The translations under genes were made by a program, and so were the position numbers. A stretch of 64,000 bases of DNA, from positions 1 through 64,000 of the forward strand of contig JAFTXG010000012.1 of the NCBI GenBank assembly GCA_017461725.1, in the 5' to 3' direction. The stretch is from Lachnospiraceae bacterium. GTDB lineage: Bacteria > Bacillota > Clostridia > Lachnospirales > Lachnospiraceae. The notes beneath the pieces are model-generated. The model was given only the letters and a program-made list of their open reading frames with translations. It had not been told where the DNA came from and searched no databases. Shown one piece after another: positions 46,301 through 53,453 of this stretch (positions are counted from its first letter, which is position 1; the number at the start of each line of letters is the position of its first letter).

Positions 46301-48037
46301 GGGTGTCGCCGCACCTGCCGCAGTGGAAAGACTCATACGATCCATGAACGCCTGCTCCAGTGCTGCATTGAATGCCGCCTGCTCATCAGTAGTTGTGGTG
46401 TCCGTCTCCCAAGTGGGATTGTATCCCTGCGCGAGCTTACTCAGACTGATACCCTGATACAGATATCCCTCACCGGTTACACCGATGATATTTTTAACCT
46501 CCATGTACTCGCCGATAGGGTCAGTGAAGGTAACAAAGCCGGAGTAATCCTGACCCCAGATAGTGTTGGTCAGGGTAGGTGCAGTGATCGCGCGCTTCTG
46601 AATCTCGATCACCATCTCACTGAACGCGCTGTTGATCTCGTCCGTGCTGTTCGCCGACCAATACTTATCGTTGTACTTCAGACTGGTAACAGAAGGATCA
46701 ATATTGTACTGTGCCAGGGTGCTGGCTGCATGGTATCTAAAACTATATGTTTTTTCGCTATCGGAATATCTTCCGACCTGAATCGTAAAGTCACGCTTGT
46801 TCTGATAATTACTCCATGCAGTATTGATATCATCATCAATCGTATTGTTATTATTTCCGATAGAAACCCCCAACCACTGGGAAGGGTTCATCGTCAGGTT
46901 GGCAAGGGTAGCCGTCGTAGTGGCAGAATAAGCGCCACTATAATTATTAATATTTCCAAGACCCACGCCGATCGTATAGATAAACGCCCGCTGATCAGCC
47001 GTCGCATTGGCACCATAGTACTTCTCGGTGATCGCATTTTTATAGTATGCTGCCGTCAGCATCGCCAGGAAACCCTCTCCCGGATCATCACCTCGATCAG
47101 AGCTGCCTTTACCATTTTCGCCTCCGGTGGGATTTGTCCAATCCAGCGCACTGGAGCTGAAGGTAGGGGCTCCGTCTGACAAAACAACCAAAACAGGAAT
47201 ACGGGTAACCGTTCTGTCTCCATAGGTAACCGTCAAGTCCTCCGCAGCCATCAGCATCTTAGCACCTGCCGCAATACCCATCTGGATGTTGGTACCGCCG
47301 TTTTTCGCATTTCGCGAGCCGGTCTTTCCCACCAGATTGCCACTTCTATCGTCCATCGACAGATGATTATTTTCCGGGTTATAGCGCCCCAGCGCAGTCA
47401 ACACCGTGGTAGACCGACTTCTGTCACTATCTGTACCATTGTTTCCGGAAAACGCGACAACACCGACGCGGTTATCGTCATTTGCACTTAACAGGGTCTT
47501 TATCGCACTGTTGGCAGCCGCCATAACCGCTTCAGCCCGGTCCTTATTATTTCCTACACTGGTTTTCATACTTCCGGATGTATCGATAACAAACACCACA
47601 TCCAAGGGCACCGGTATCTTACTGGTGATGCCGTACATCTGTGAGGACTGTGAGATGGTTACCAGGAAATTGTTCTGGCCGGGCAGCCAGCTGGTCTTAG
47701 TGCCGGAGGGCATATTGGTCAGCTCGCCTGAAAGATTCAACGTCTCCGCTGTCGTTCCTCCATCTACAATACCGTCCGTCACCGATTTTCCTACAAGGAT
47801 CTTACCGGCATTCAACGTACTGCCAAGGCCGCTGCTTGTCAGGAACGTGTCTCCCGGACGTGTGAGGGTATGAGGGTCATCCGCCGTCTGTACCACTCCC
47901 AGGGTGCCGCCATCTTTGCGCGTAGAAGTCGCAAAGGTCACCAGCCCGTCCGTGGGGATCAGCGAAAAGCCCAGAACCATCGCCAACGCAAGCGCCAACA
48001 AACGCTGTGCGAACGAATATTTCTTTTGTTTTGTCAT
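37340..48037 (-). CDS. Giant wall-anchored surface protein: VWA head and about 15 pilin-type isopeptide domains
   Basis: 3,565 aa from the ATG at 48037 (AAAGGCGG nine bases upstream); ATG 48082 with AAAGGAG too close is the alternative. A signal peptide (FAQRLLALALAMVLGFSLIP) is followed by a von Willebrand A domain with MIDAS motif VVFVIDTSGSMKTS (about 150-560), two DUF11-type domains, one DUF5979-like domain and then, by my count, 15 FctA/Spy0128-type repeats of 120-170 residues, each opening like LTGTKTLTGRD-x-GEFSF, passing YTYEVSE and TYDxxxYTVxVxV, and closing F-x-N-[TS]-Y. Such domains form Lys-Asn isopeptide bonds. The C-terminus is PAPDTGDHTMM, a membrane segment and a basic tail: a sortase signal with Ala for Leu. 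Probably an extended adhesin stalk. Confidence 0.93.
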   Translation of the reverse strand: MTKQKKYSFAQRLLALALAMVLGFSLIPTDGLVTFATSTRKDGGTLGVVQTADDPHTLTRPGDTFLTSSGLGSTLNAGKILVGKSVTDGIVDGGTTAETLNLSGELTNMPSGTKTSWLPGQNNFLVTISQSSQMYGITSKIPVPLDVVFVIDTSGSMKTSVGNNKDRAEAVMAAANSAIKTLLSANDDNRVGVVAFSGNNGTDSDRSRSTTVLTALGRYNPENNHLSMDDRSGNLVGKTGSRNAKNGGTNIQMGIAAGAKMLMAAEDLTVTYGDRTVTRIPVLVVLSDGAPTFSSSALDWTNPTGGENGKGSSDRGDDPGEGFLAMLTAAYYKNAITEKYYGANATADQRAFIYTIGVGLGNINNYSGAYSATTTATLANLTMNPSQWLGVSIGNNNNTIDDDINTAWSNYQNKRDFTIQVGRYSDSEKTYSFRYHAASTLAQYNIDPSVTSLKYNDKYWSANSTDEINSAFSEMVIEIQKRAITAPTLTNTIWGQDYSGFVTFTDPIGEYMEVKNIIGVTGEGYLYQGISLSKLAQGYNPTWETDTTTTDEQAAFNAALEQAFMDRMSLSTAAGAATPSLAQVRSILDVITRTESEGDVTYDAGGGNTRTFDYPTYGGQFYYNSDSDFGNSFVWFGKIHYPDGETEAATGNADYDVQFIGVAPKNADSIDWLHQGGADAVALRESAKAAGANCIVRSYFMYGAAGGNREEEPADMLHFQLRVLTSLEEPHQQYVSVKAPASLLAFQKVLIDDTDPGNLEAHYEKLVPSRVIYEVGLRSDINANTVWDIVDGDYLTEKLSDGTLANVNADGTINFYTNDWDRAASVESHERALAHANFEVSNNNSFYRYEVNTPLYADAEGNTPLTTKPVVNGTYWYERTYYTWTIEDDGVSGATQHTEMIKVTAPADQTMLDTQCAQDTSTGQWYILAGVYSDETLTAGDDIVKTENTTGTASVVTHPTRDAATSDPKYTTWLGNNGKLVFAGLKLKNVTGDDITSAGAETAAEIDGKPVKVGDVLTYTLQAVNNEADAAKIVFEDTIPAGTVLVADSITASVGGAAVNNAHSVDGRKITWTFENVAPGVMATVSFQVTVQESAVTDIITNQGIITVGTNRYTTNVTSNPVTGKQATTSTGEAVPADGLKVGDEIEYRISYYNSADEAATITITDIVPKGTAFNGITSHEEELVWNKDTNPNTLTWTLTNVQPGTHGVVTFTVTIDASIEKTTVGDVLDVENSATYIIDPENGPDVTIETNPTQTLVDTGELQLKKVVEGIIIDADHNPEFTLMLTESTGKLTGEFAATINGAPASTNVVFSAGTASVAIHHNDTILISGLPEGVNITVTETAKSGYTPKFYLGADTGAAEGNQVTINDTTAASVLVANTYSTAPTADISTMFSIKKSFTSTVSLGDRSFTFLAQAANAAGEVLTGNEAETLTTSGIVKAGQTVFENPVTFAGKTFSAPGTYYYLVTEYEGALTGVTYDKSQYLVTIVVTDNKAGQLNTVVSVQKRADSSESWSAVGTDEIAFSNSYKPTDTSISLSGTKTLNGRKLTAGEFTFVATETGVPAGVVREEEVVRYGHHDADGKITFDPIYYSKDGEYTYKITELTTTGQQHVTFDQTEYEVVVTVTNTDGVLKATVTSITTVKNAAGEDVSETATAISFVNTYTTQDVFVTPVGTKTLTNRDSGSFNFAVYAWDAATDTVISTTPASTGSVAITAAGTPAEISFSPIDYSLSSFGTKPTADTTKIFTYMVEELIPTVGSDPQITYDRSRYTFQVELTYTAQTGELSANIVENSWKKVADNKGAALGQAEAATAAAFTNLYTPPIEINPGEVAAYPEVVKRVESNGQIPAGLTFGFQIIKAADAIAPDGTVINDNYKVGDVVGTGTSVGTAGAAAGNGQVSETTKITFSTLNFSKPGTYQAWIVENNAGQDIHGVKYDANRYLMVIDVTMDGNGTLSADITYYRGTGENPGDYTEKISDEPGSQLAFVNNYSASGSLNILTAKVLNNASGSNRPFVAGMFDFTLTEEGGGAVHTGTNDASGVVRFDTLTFANEGFDADGKKTLTYIMKETPGVLAGITYDKSEYRLTIELTNTNGVITGDVIRIEKVVDASGATVNALVYDKSTDPVSGTEPTVTGNTVDVNVSGAAFANTASNHTGSEVDIPLSKTLTGRDMVDGEFSFTLTHVGTSLNGVDQTVEPAVVSTVHSAAAAEGVAAALNFHREYSANVAPGTVITYWIDELIGSKGGITYDKSRYEVKVTVSDANSDGDLEAAVTGIMKIRNADGTAANDVVDGISFENSYAPAGTTLTLEGTKTLTGRDIDEGEFVFEVYKLVDSGNGLVRGELATTGAVVAGAEGTAAGIVFDPISYSEAGTYYYEAVERAGNRNNVTYSKAVFRVVVEVAEDETNGTLSAAVKSITKTADDAGTACSAENSAISFTNTYEPDPLNIAAQLSIDKKLTGRDMTASEFDFTVTLVKKDNETRDEVVSYGNNQAAVDGENAKIAFASFTVNEAGTYIYKITESTVAGPNVTTDTDPIFVKVEVDDDSNGKLSILGIIYAADDTFAESSLLTAPGFENTYDPDDVDQTLTANKGVTGIPLAEGRFGFTAQLQKKDAAGAWTNVDGATVTGKNTAVGLVNFEKYTFTEPGEYRWIVTEDQKLYPDTFQLTGGVMNFDKTEFRVYVTIEDDSSAGALYIVTDSVVYKKLVNNAEEAVNAINFSNVFVPTGQYKPLDAVMRPEGSKVLNGRDLEAGEFSFTVTDVQGNPVATGKNDADGNISFNYSAGANGIKFSAVGTYFYTISEVNDPELKGVTFDPAKWTVRFDVTQDPGTGELIVSDPTIVSVTDTTAADTTKVVFTNTYDPKDAEVTLAGYKMLTGRDGLAMMAGEFEFHLVNASGNVVAKGYNDAAGTITFEKLVFASEVTDLELKVIEVNKGAEGVTYDDTEIVVTITVTDDTVNGVLVPAVKIGGAGYDANKTGEDAQIKFVNSYKGTPTTVTFDVTKELSGKKLRAGEFSFELKDMSGNAVLDENNNPIIVTNDEFGVVRFTVPVTDAKKYEWVISEVIPAGAPTTTTADQYAGAVDQYNGFVAYDDSKYVVTVEVIDNLSGKLLVDSVAYDTTDGLAPVFKNEYRAETTATVEAKKAIIGKDLADVTGLFSFLIVDTKGTADEADDVVLSTKGTNKADGSIAIDLGFDKAGTYNYYLVEQDETGKAGYGGYTFDGTRHPFIVNVSADAATGELTATITYANGTHTSDIVFNNSYDSEDCEVTLTGTKTLTGGNRKMAAGDFSFVVKLVENGTVTDKIVARGTNTADGMITFYGVDGDGSLTNGGIKYSAPGNYTYEVSEVKGDEPGMSYDTKTYTVVVKVEDVDGVLIPTVTYSDGTATNNIAFENTFAPVAIKVTLEGKKVMMGRDLTDGEFRFEVHDSSGNLVGNGINRANGTIDFSEITLPQEGTYTLTVTEVHGGEAFVTYDLDPQTVIVVVTNENGLLAAEVQYPAEGLVFVNVYDEPQVPPVTPSEPAPDTGDHTMMAVWGILSGLSGVTAITTASLRAVYNKRRKRGHDGHEEV

Positions 48038-48172
48038 CGAATAAAACCGCCTTTCTCTCCCATTTAATAATTTCACACTCATTTCTCCTTTCAGTTTGGT
48101 TATCTGAATGTCAAAATAACTTTTTTGCTATATATCAACTGCTCGTATGAACAGATTGCTTCCATCTCCCGG

Positions 48173-49639
48173 CTATCCCAGAACCCCAGGCTCAAGTATG
48201 CCCAGCTCGATGGCTCTCTGTACCGCCTGATGGCGATTTTTTACTTCCAGTTTAGCGAAAATATTCTTGCAATGGCGCTTAGCTGTCTCCACTGCGATCT
48301 CTGATATCTCAGCGATCTCCGCGTTTGTCTTACAGTCGGCCACCAATCTCAATATCCGCAGCTCAGTCTCAGTGAGGGCCGGCTTTTCCGGCAGCTGGCT
48401 CTTCAAGTATTTGGGGTGAATCGCTGCCGCCTTCTCAGTCATCACCAACACAGAGTCCAGATATGGTGATTTTCCAAACCGCCTTCGATAAAGCTTCAAT
48501 AATATGTATATCCGTTGGGCTTCATCCGCGATCAGCCGATCATATCGATATCTCTCAGATAATTCTAAGGCTCTGCCAAGATGCTCCAATGCCTCCTCGG
48601 TTCTGCCTGCCCCGTGTTCGCTCATCGCCCAAATCAAGTGCAACTCACACAGATCCTTTTGGCGTCCACCCTTCTCCAAAAGAGGCTGCAGCCTACCTGC
48701 AAGCGAAGTCACCGCCAAGTATTTTCCCTGAATAATGTATGCCCGCATCTTTACCATATAGCGGAAAAGATCCAACATGCAAAATCGTCCGAACTCATCC
48801 GGTGCCGCCTCCCTCATCCAGCGGGCGACTTTCGCGTAATCGCCGTCATACATGGCCGCCCAGGCCGTCATCGCGGCAACGTTCGGCAGATATGCCTCCA
48901 GATTTTTTTCGCGAATCTGCTGCTGAAGGTTAGTGATCAGTGCTTCTGACGTGGAAGCTTGGCCATTTAATACCAGAATAAACATCTCCAGTGCAAGTGC
49001 CGCGAACAGAATACGCATATCCTGCTGTTCTTTCAGATAGGGAATCGTACTGACCACCAGCACGAGAGCGTTGTAGCAGTCATTTTGCTGATACATGACC
49101 TCCGCACGGGCAATGTCATATATCAGACTCCAATTATCCGGATATAAGAGTCTCAGGCTGTCCTTGATGGTTTCTTTCTCCTGCAGGATATCCTCATAAT
49201 ACGGGGTTATGTCCCAAATCCCGTTGATCACGCTGGGACGACCTCCGGTAAGAACCTGCCCGGTTCCGCCCCAGTTTCTCTCACGAATGAGGCGCATCAC
49301 CCGCATCCTCTCGTCTTCATCGATGCCGGGCAGCATCATCTTTGTCTTTATCTGATAAATACTGTCTTTGGGCAATGATTCCGTGAGCTGATATGCTCTG
49401 TCCAATTCGCCGTCTATGATCAGAATCTGGATCAGTCCGCACACAAGCTCCGGATAGGCACCAAGCTGCTCATCGGTCAGCATCAGGAACCATCTTCGAT
49501 ACTCCCAGAGAGCCTGCATGGTATAAAAAGGCCTTTTGAGGATCGCTCTCAATATCTCGACAATCTCCTGGCTGTCTGTGGCTCGCCTGAGGATATGCAG
49601 ATTTTTTCGATCTTCGGGTGATAAATATTTAATTTTCAC
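48173..49639 (-). CDS. LuxR-type regulator with TPR-like sensor region
   Basis: 488 aa. GTG at 49639 is preferred because AAGGGG lies seven bases upstream; GTG 49657 is an alternative. The C-terminal ~65 residues are a LuxR helix-turn-helix (LTETELRILRLVADCKTNAE, AVETAKRHCKNIFAKLEVKN). The preceding ~400 residues are helical with repeat character (LHLIWAMSEHGAGRTEEALE HLG-type TPR units), like the arm of MalT-family activators, but the AAA ATPase domain of MalT is absent. It ends 136 bases before the giant adhesin gene on the same strand and is its likely regulator. Confidence 0.85.
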   Translation of the reverse strand: MKIKYLSPEDRKNLHILRRATDSQEIVEILRAILKRPFYTMQALWEYRRWFLMLTDEQLGAYPELVCGLIQILIIDGELDRAYQLTESLPKDSIYQIKTKMMLPGIDEDERMRVMRLIRERNWGGTGQVLTGGRPSVINGIWDITPYYEDILQEKETIKDSLRLLYPDNWSLIYDIARAEVMYQQNDCYNALVLVVSTIPYLKEQQDMRILFAALALEMFILVLNGQASTSEALITNLQQQIREKNLEAYLPNVAAMTAWAAMYDGDYAKVARWMREAAPDEFGRFCMLDLFRYMVKMRAYIIQGKYLAVTSLAGRLQPLLEKGGRQKDLCELHLIWAMSEHGAGRTEEALEHLGRALELSERYRYDRLIADEAQRIYILLKLYRRRFGKSPYLDSVLVMTEKAAAIHPKYLKSQLPEKPALTETELRILRLVADCKTNAEIAEISEIAVETAKRHCKNIFAKLEVKNRHQAVQRAIELGILEPGVLG

Positions 49640-49847
49640 TCTGTTACCCCTTTCCACTCAAACCATCAGACCTGTTCAGCCAGTTAGCGCATTGTAATCT
49701 AAGTTTATTATACAAAAAAATATCAATTCGTCTATACCCCCAAAGGGGTATTTTTATTTCCCATTTTCCCTTATAAATAAATAATTTTTCCCTGTTTTTC
49801 CTTTTTCAGAAAATTTTATTTTTTACATACTTAATGCCCCATTCCCG

Positions 49848-49896
49848 GATTATCACCGAGAACAGGGCATTATTCTCCGAAAACCGGCCATCCGGT
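49848..49896 (-). terminator. Hairpins downstream of the DUF4097 gene
   Basis: Minus strand ACCGG-ATGG-CCGGT-TTT (49883-49896) and then AATGCCC...GGGGCATT (49833-49871 region). The U-tract of the first is short, so termination strength is uncertain. The rest of the 255-base gap up to 49657 is AT-rich, with no gene seen. Confidence 0.45.
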
Positions 49897-49912
49897 CTCC
49901 CTTTTTATTTCT

Positions 49913-51880
49913 TTACTGCATGAATCCGATGGTAATCCGACCGTTGCTGGTATCCAGTCTGACCGCCTTCGTGCCACCTCTGGTCGTATAGCTATCTCCT
50001 GCACAGCGGCCGTTCACATATACCTTCGCATTGCTGGTATCTGCAATAATCCGGTAATCATTTTCATTGCCGGGCAGCAATACCTCGATGGAACCGTTGC
50101 TGGTATCCGCATTCAGCAGTTCATTTATCTCACAATTTTTCACCTTGATCCCCCCGTTGGATGTATCAAGAGTTGCGCGCATTGCTGCCACATCCTCCAA
50201 ACCGATTCCTCCGTTGCTGCTGTCCGCCTCCAAAACCTTACAGCAGACCTGCTTCACACTGATGGCAGAATTGCTGGTGTCCAGCTTGATCCGATCATCC
50301 ACCAGCACGCCCTCAACCTTAATGCCGCTGTTACTGGTGTCGATATTCAAAATATCCCGAATCCTTGAAACATTTGAGACCGCTACAGTCGCATTGCTGG
50401 TGATCAGGTCCAGCCGGTCGTACTCCATCTCCGGAAGGTACAGCTTCACGTACTGGGATGCACTGGAATTTCCGAAGGAAATTCTCAGTTTCCTGCCGCT
50501 GACTTTCTTTACGGTGAGCACTCCGTTTTCCACGGCTACAATCACCTGGTCATCAGGGTGAACCAGCAGCCGCACATCCACACCGAAGCGCCCGGTCTCC
50601 GACCGCTCCACGCGGATCGGACAGTTACTCACATCGACCATCGCTGAGGTAAAGGGCTCCATATCGTCGTTGGTGTAGCTGTAATACTCCTGCTCAGCGG
50701 ACCCGCCCCAGAGGATGTCTCTCAGCGAGGTAAATACACCTTTTGTCCCTTGGTAAACCTCTATGGTTGCCGCTCCGGCTTCCTTTGCTGCCTGCTTCAC
50801 TGCTTCTCTGGCTTCTTTCTCCGCCTGTCTCACTGTTTCTTTGGTCTCTTTCGCCGCCTGACGGATATCTTCCTTCACCTGTTTTAAGTCCTCAGCCATC
50901 TGCTTATTTTTCTCAGAATAGCGGGAATCTTCCCGGTTCTCGCGCGCTGCCTTGCGCATCGCCTCATTCAGTTCCCGTCTGGCTCTGCGGATCTCGCGCT
51001 CTCCCTCTCTTCTGGCTACCTCAACCGCACGCTTTGCGCTGCGGACCTCGCGCTCGGCGTCTCTCAAATCAGATTCTGCATCACGGCGGGTATCGGTCGC
51101 ATCGGCAAGTGCCTCCTCAGCGTCCTGCTCCGCAGTCTCAGCATCTTCAAGATCAGATTCGGCATCATTCAGCGTTTCCTCCGCATCGATCGCCTCATCT
51201 CCGGACAGTCCCTCCATCGCTGCCAGTGCTGCTTCAACTGCTGCTTTAGCCGCCTCCACATCTTTTTTAGCCGCCTCCAGATCCTTCATCGCGGCTTCAA
51301 CCTCAGCTTTGGCATCCTCAACTTCAGCGCGGGCATCCTCAGCTTCAGCCTCAGCGTTTCGCAATTCCTCCTCAGCCTCCTCGACAGCCTCTCTGGCCTC
51401 TTCCTCGGCAGTCCGCAGTTCTTCCTCGGCCTCAGCTATGCTGTCCGCCTCGTCAAAGATATCCACCCGAATCCCATCGGTCACTTTCCCAGCCTCGTTA
51501 ATGGCCTCCCCAGCCACACCCAAAGCAGCTTCCACGGCAGCTCTCACTGCATCCCCGATGGATGTTCCCAGATTATTGAAATTATAATATCCGCTGTTCC
51601 GAGCTCCCCCACGATAGTATCCGGCATTTTCCGTCCCGGAACTGCTGCCATCAGGCTGACCCGTTCCCTGCGCCGCCTGTCCGCCCATATCCGCGTCAAA
51701 TTCCTGATTGAGCTTTTTCGCCAGATCCACCGGGTCACCCAGCTCAGCAATCACTGCCTGCTCATTCTCCGGTCCGGCCTCCTCAAAGTACTCGCCATAA
51801 TAACTCATCACTTCTGCTTTTTCATCGCTGCCGATCCTCAGATTCATCTCCAGCAGACGCAGAAATTCATGTTTATTCAT
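49913..51880 (-). CDS. HAAS (DUF1700) - long coiled coil - DUF4097 protein
   Basis: 655 aa from the ATG at 51880 (GGGGGAG seven bases upstream; the overlapping TTG two codons earlier is too close). Residues 1-65 are a HAAS/DUF1700 domain (FLRLLEMNLRIGSDEKAEVM SYYGEYFEE type). From about 115 to 390 comes an unusually long charged Ala/Glu/Asp/Lys/Arg heptad region (AEEELRTAEEEAREAVEEAE and on), predicted coiled coil. The last ~230 residues are a DUF4097 beta-helix with a repeating D-T-S-N-[SG]-x-I-x-V strand, as in LiaX-type envelope stress proteins. No membrane segment is evident. Its partner is the PadR repressor encoded immediately upstream with an 8-base overlap. Confidence 0.85.
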   Translation of the reverse strand: MNKHEFLRLLEMNLRIGSDEKAEVMSYYGEYFEEAGPENEQAVIAELGDPVDLAKKLNQEFDADMGGQAAQGTGQPDGSSSGTENAGYYRGGARNSGYYNFNNLGTSIGDAVRAAVEAALGVAGEAINEAGKVTDGIRVDIFDEADSIAEAEEELRTAEEEAREAVEEAEEELRNAEAEAEDARAEVEDAKAEVEAAMKDLEAAKKDVEAAKAAVEAALAAMEGLSGDEAIDAEETLNDAESDLEDAETAEQDAEEALADATDTRRDAESDLRDAEREVRSAKRAVEVARREGEREIRRARRELNEAMRKAARENREDSRYSEKNKQMAEDLKQVKEDIRQAAKETKETVRQAEKEAREAVKQAAKEAGAATIEVYQGTKGVFTSLRDILWGGSAEQEYYSYTNDDMEPFTSAMVDVSNCPIRVERSETGRFGVDVRLLVHPDDQVIVAVENGVLTVKKVSGRKLRISFGNSSASQYVKLYLPEMEYDRLDLITSNATVAVSNVSRIRDILNIDTSNSGIKVEGVLVDDRIKLDTSNSAISVKQVCCKVLEADSSNGGIGLEDVAAMRATLDTSNGGIKVKNCEINELLNADTSNGSIEVLLPGNENDYRIIADTSNAKVYVNGRCAGDSYTTRGGTKAVRLDTSNGRITIGFMQ

Positions 51881-52193
51881 GCTCAAACTCCCCCTTCATC
51901 ATCTTATCAATGCCGTTCTTATACGCTTCCCAATCCAGCCTGTACTGCTTAAGCTTCTCTCTGCCCTGCTCGGTAATGGAATAATACCGCCGGTTCCGCC
52001 CATTGTAGGGCTGGTCGTAGGTCACCAAGCAACCATCCTTCTGCAGCCTGCGCAGCACCGGATATAGGGTGGACTCGGAAATTTCGATGACGCTCTTGAT
52101 ATCCACCGTCAGCTCATATCCGTAAACATCCCGCTTATCCAACACCGCCAGCACGCAGGCATCCAGCAGCGCCGCTCCGATCTGAAATGCCAT
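51873..52193 (-). CDS. PadR-family transcriptional regulator
   Basis: 106 aa; GGAGG seven bases before the ATG. Winged helix of PadR: LLDACVLAVLDKRDVYGYEL, ISESTLYPVLRRLQKDGCLV and the wing RNRRYYSITEQGREKLKQYR, then a short C-terminal dimerisation helix (subfamily 1). PadR genes are commonly paired with HAAS/DUF1700 genes whose products respond to envelope stress. Its stop lies inside the start of the HAAS gene. An operator-like palindrome covers its promoter, so it is likely autoregulated. Confidence 0.92.
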   Translation of the reverse strand: MAFQIGAALLDACVLAVLDKRDVYGYELTVDIKSVIEISESTLYPVLRRLQKDGCLVTYDQPYNGRNRRYYSITEQGREKLKQYRLDWEAYKNGIDKMMKGEFEHE

Positions 52194-52341
52194 GATCTGT
52201 CCTCCTTCTCTTTATTTCCAATATCTGAGCCATTTGATCGTGGTCCAATCCCAGTTAATCCAAATCTGAATTCGACGCTCCTTCATCACACATTCCCCCT
52301 TTTCGCTATATCTATTATTTTGTACAATATTGTTTTGTTAG

Positions 52342-52374
52342 CAATACTATACATCGTATAATATTGTTTGTCAA
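52342..52374 (-). promoter_or_regulatory. padR promoter with overlapping palindrome
   Basis: Minus strand TTGACA (52369-52374), 17-base spacer, TATAGT (52346-52351). CAATATTATAC-GAT-GTATAGTATTG (52342-52366) is a 25-bp palindrome with one mismatch that fills the spacer and the -10 box, the expected place for a PadR operator. A second ACAATATTGT lies at 52325-52334. Confidence 0.8.
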
Positions 52375-52419
52375 CCATTTTTTTAATTCCCATTGAACGC
52401 TCAATCGGCCCGCATTCTC

Positions 52420-52678
52420 TTGCCATTCCCCTCAAATTATGTTATACTGGCTCCACCCGTTTCAATCGCATTCGCGATCCGGGTTATCACATCTAAATCG
52501 TTTCTGTAAAATTCGGACCGTATTCCCGAACACATAGTGAGCATACGCACAGACCGGAGCACCGGCTTATTTGTGATACCAAAATCACTGGGTATTGCTC
52601 TGCCGGAGCAATGCCAATTAAAAGAAAATACTGTCTTGCAGTTTTTCTGCAGACAGAGTAAAATAAAGGAGGATACAC
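52420..52678 (+). promoter_or_regulatory. Promoter and 220-base leader of the Rpn-like gene
   Basis: TTGCCA (52420-52425), 17-base spacer, TATACT (52443-52448). The long untranslated leader to the ATG at 52679 contains small hairpins (CTTGCAG...CTGCAGAC) and GC-rich arms but no known riboswitch that I recognise; AGGAGG lies before the start. Confidence 0.6.
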
Positions 52679-53431
52679 ATGAACAACTTGAAAACGCTGA
52701 AGGACCTGACACTTCTGGACAGATTTCTGTTCGACGAGACCATGGATCGCCCGGAAGCCCATGCGGCCGCACTGCAGATTATTCTGGGTGATGAGCAGAT
52801 TCAACTCCTGACTCCGGCACAAACAGAGAAGGAGCTTCGCACGGCACCGTGGCTGCGCGCTATCCGCCTGGATGTGTACGCGCTGGATCAGGAGGGCACC
52901 GTCTACAACACAGAAATGCAGGCAGAGCACAGAACACCCTTTGACCTGTTTGGAAAACAGAAATATCAATACACCTTCATTCCATGTTGCAAAGAAAACA
53001 AGGATATCGAATTGAGCGATGGTGCGATGAGAATTTTCCTCAACACAAAAGGAACCAACGATCATGAAGTAAGCCGGGAGCTCAGGGATTTCCTGCATTA
53101 TATGGAATGTACAGACGAGAATCTGGTCCATAGCAGCGACAGCGAACGCCTAAAAAAAATTCATGCCTGTGTCAGCCAAATCAAAGCCAGCGAGGAGATG
53201 GGGGTAAAATATATGCAAAAACTGGAAGAAAAAATCCGTATGCAACAGCAAGCTCAAGCCACGGGGCTGGCCCAAGGTATGGCTCAGGGTATGGCTCAAG
53301 GGCTGACTCAGGGGCGTACCGAAGCAACCTCTGCTGCCATTCAGGCATTAATGCAAAATATGAATATTTCGATTGAAAAGGCCCTGACACTTCTCAATAT
53401 TCCGAAAGAAGACTGGGATAATTACCGCTGA
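52679..53431 (+). CDS. Rpn-family PD-(D/E)XK nuclease with apparent internal deletion
   Basis: 250 aa. Start matches Rpn/PD-DEXK transposase-like proteins (LTLLDRFLFDETMDRPEAHA, then IRLDVYALDQEGTVYNTEMQ with the catalytic Asp and Glu-x-Gln). In intact relatives a conserved R-S-R-Y-Y-Q helix and about 35-40 residues follow EMQ; here EMQAEHR passes straight into TPFDLFGKQKYQYTF, which normally comes after that segment, followed by IELSDGAMRIFLNTKGTNDH. I infer an in-frame deletion that removes an active-site helix. The C-terminus has an AQGM-type repeat (LAQGMAQGMAQGLTQGRTE). Probably inactive as a nuclease. Confidence 0.75.
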   Translation: MNNLKTLKDLTLLDRFLFDETMDRPEAHAAALQIILGDEQIQLLTPAQTEKELRTAPWLRAIRLDVYALDQEGTVYNTEMQAEHRTPFDLFGKQKYQYTFIPCCKENKDIELSDGAMRIFLNTKGTNDHEVSRELRDFLHYMECTDENLVHSSDSERLKKIHACVSQIKASEEMGVKYMQKLEEKIRMQQQAQATGLAQGMAQGMAQGLTQGRTEATSAAIQALMQNMNISIEKALTLLNIPKEDWDNYR

Positions 53432-53453
53432 CAACTGCATACTAAAGATAAGC

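Noticed and set aside
45347-47179. 610-codon open frame on the plus strand inside the adhesin gene, and similar ones at 39371-40705, 43304-44338 and 41489-41971
   Set aside because: They are antisense to the giant gene, have no ribosome sites, and their composition follows its codon bias.
48100-48172. Promoter directly before the adhesin gene
   Set aside because: A TTGACA lies here, but no -10 box at correct spacing precedes the start codon.
52437-53131. Minus-strand frames over the Rpn leader and gene start
   Set aside because: No ribosome site or family; overlaps a consensus plus-strand promoter and gene.
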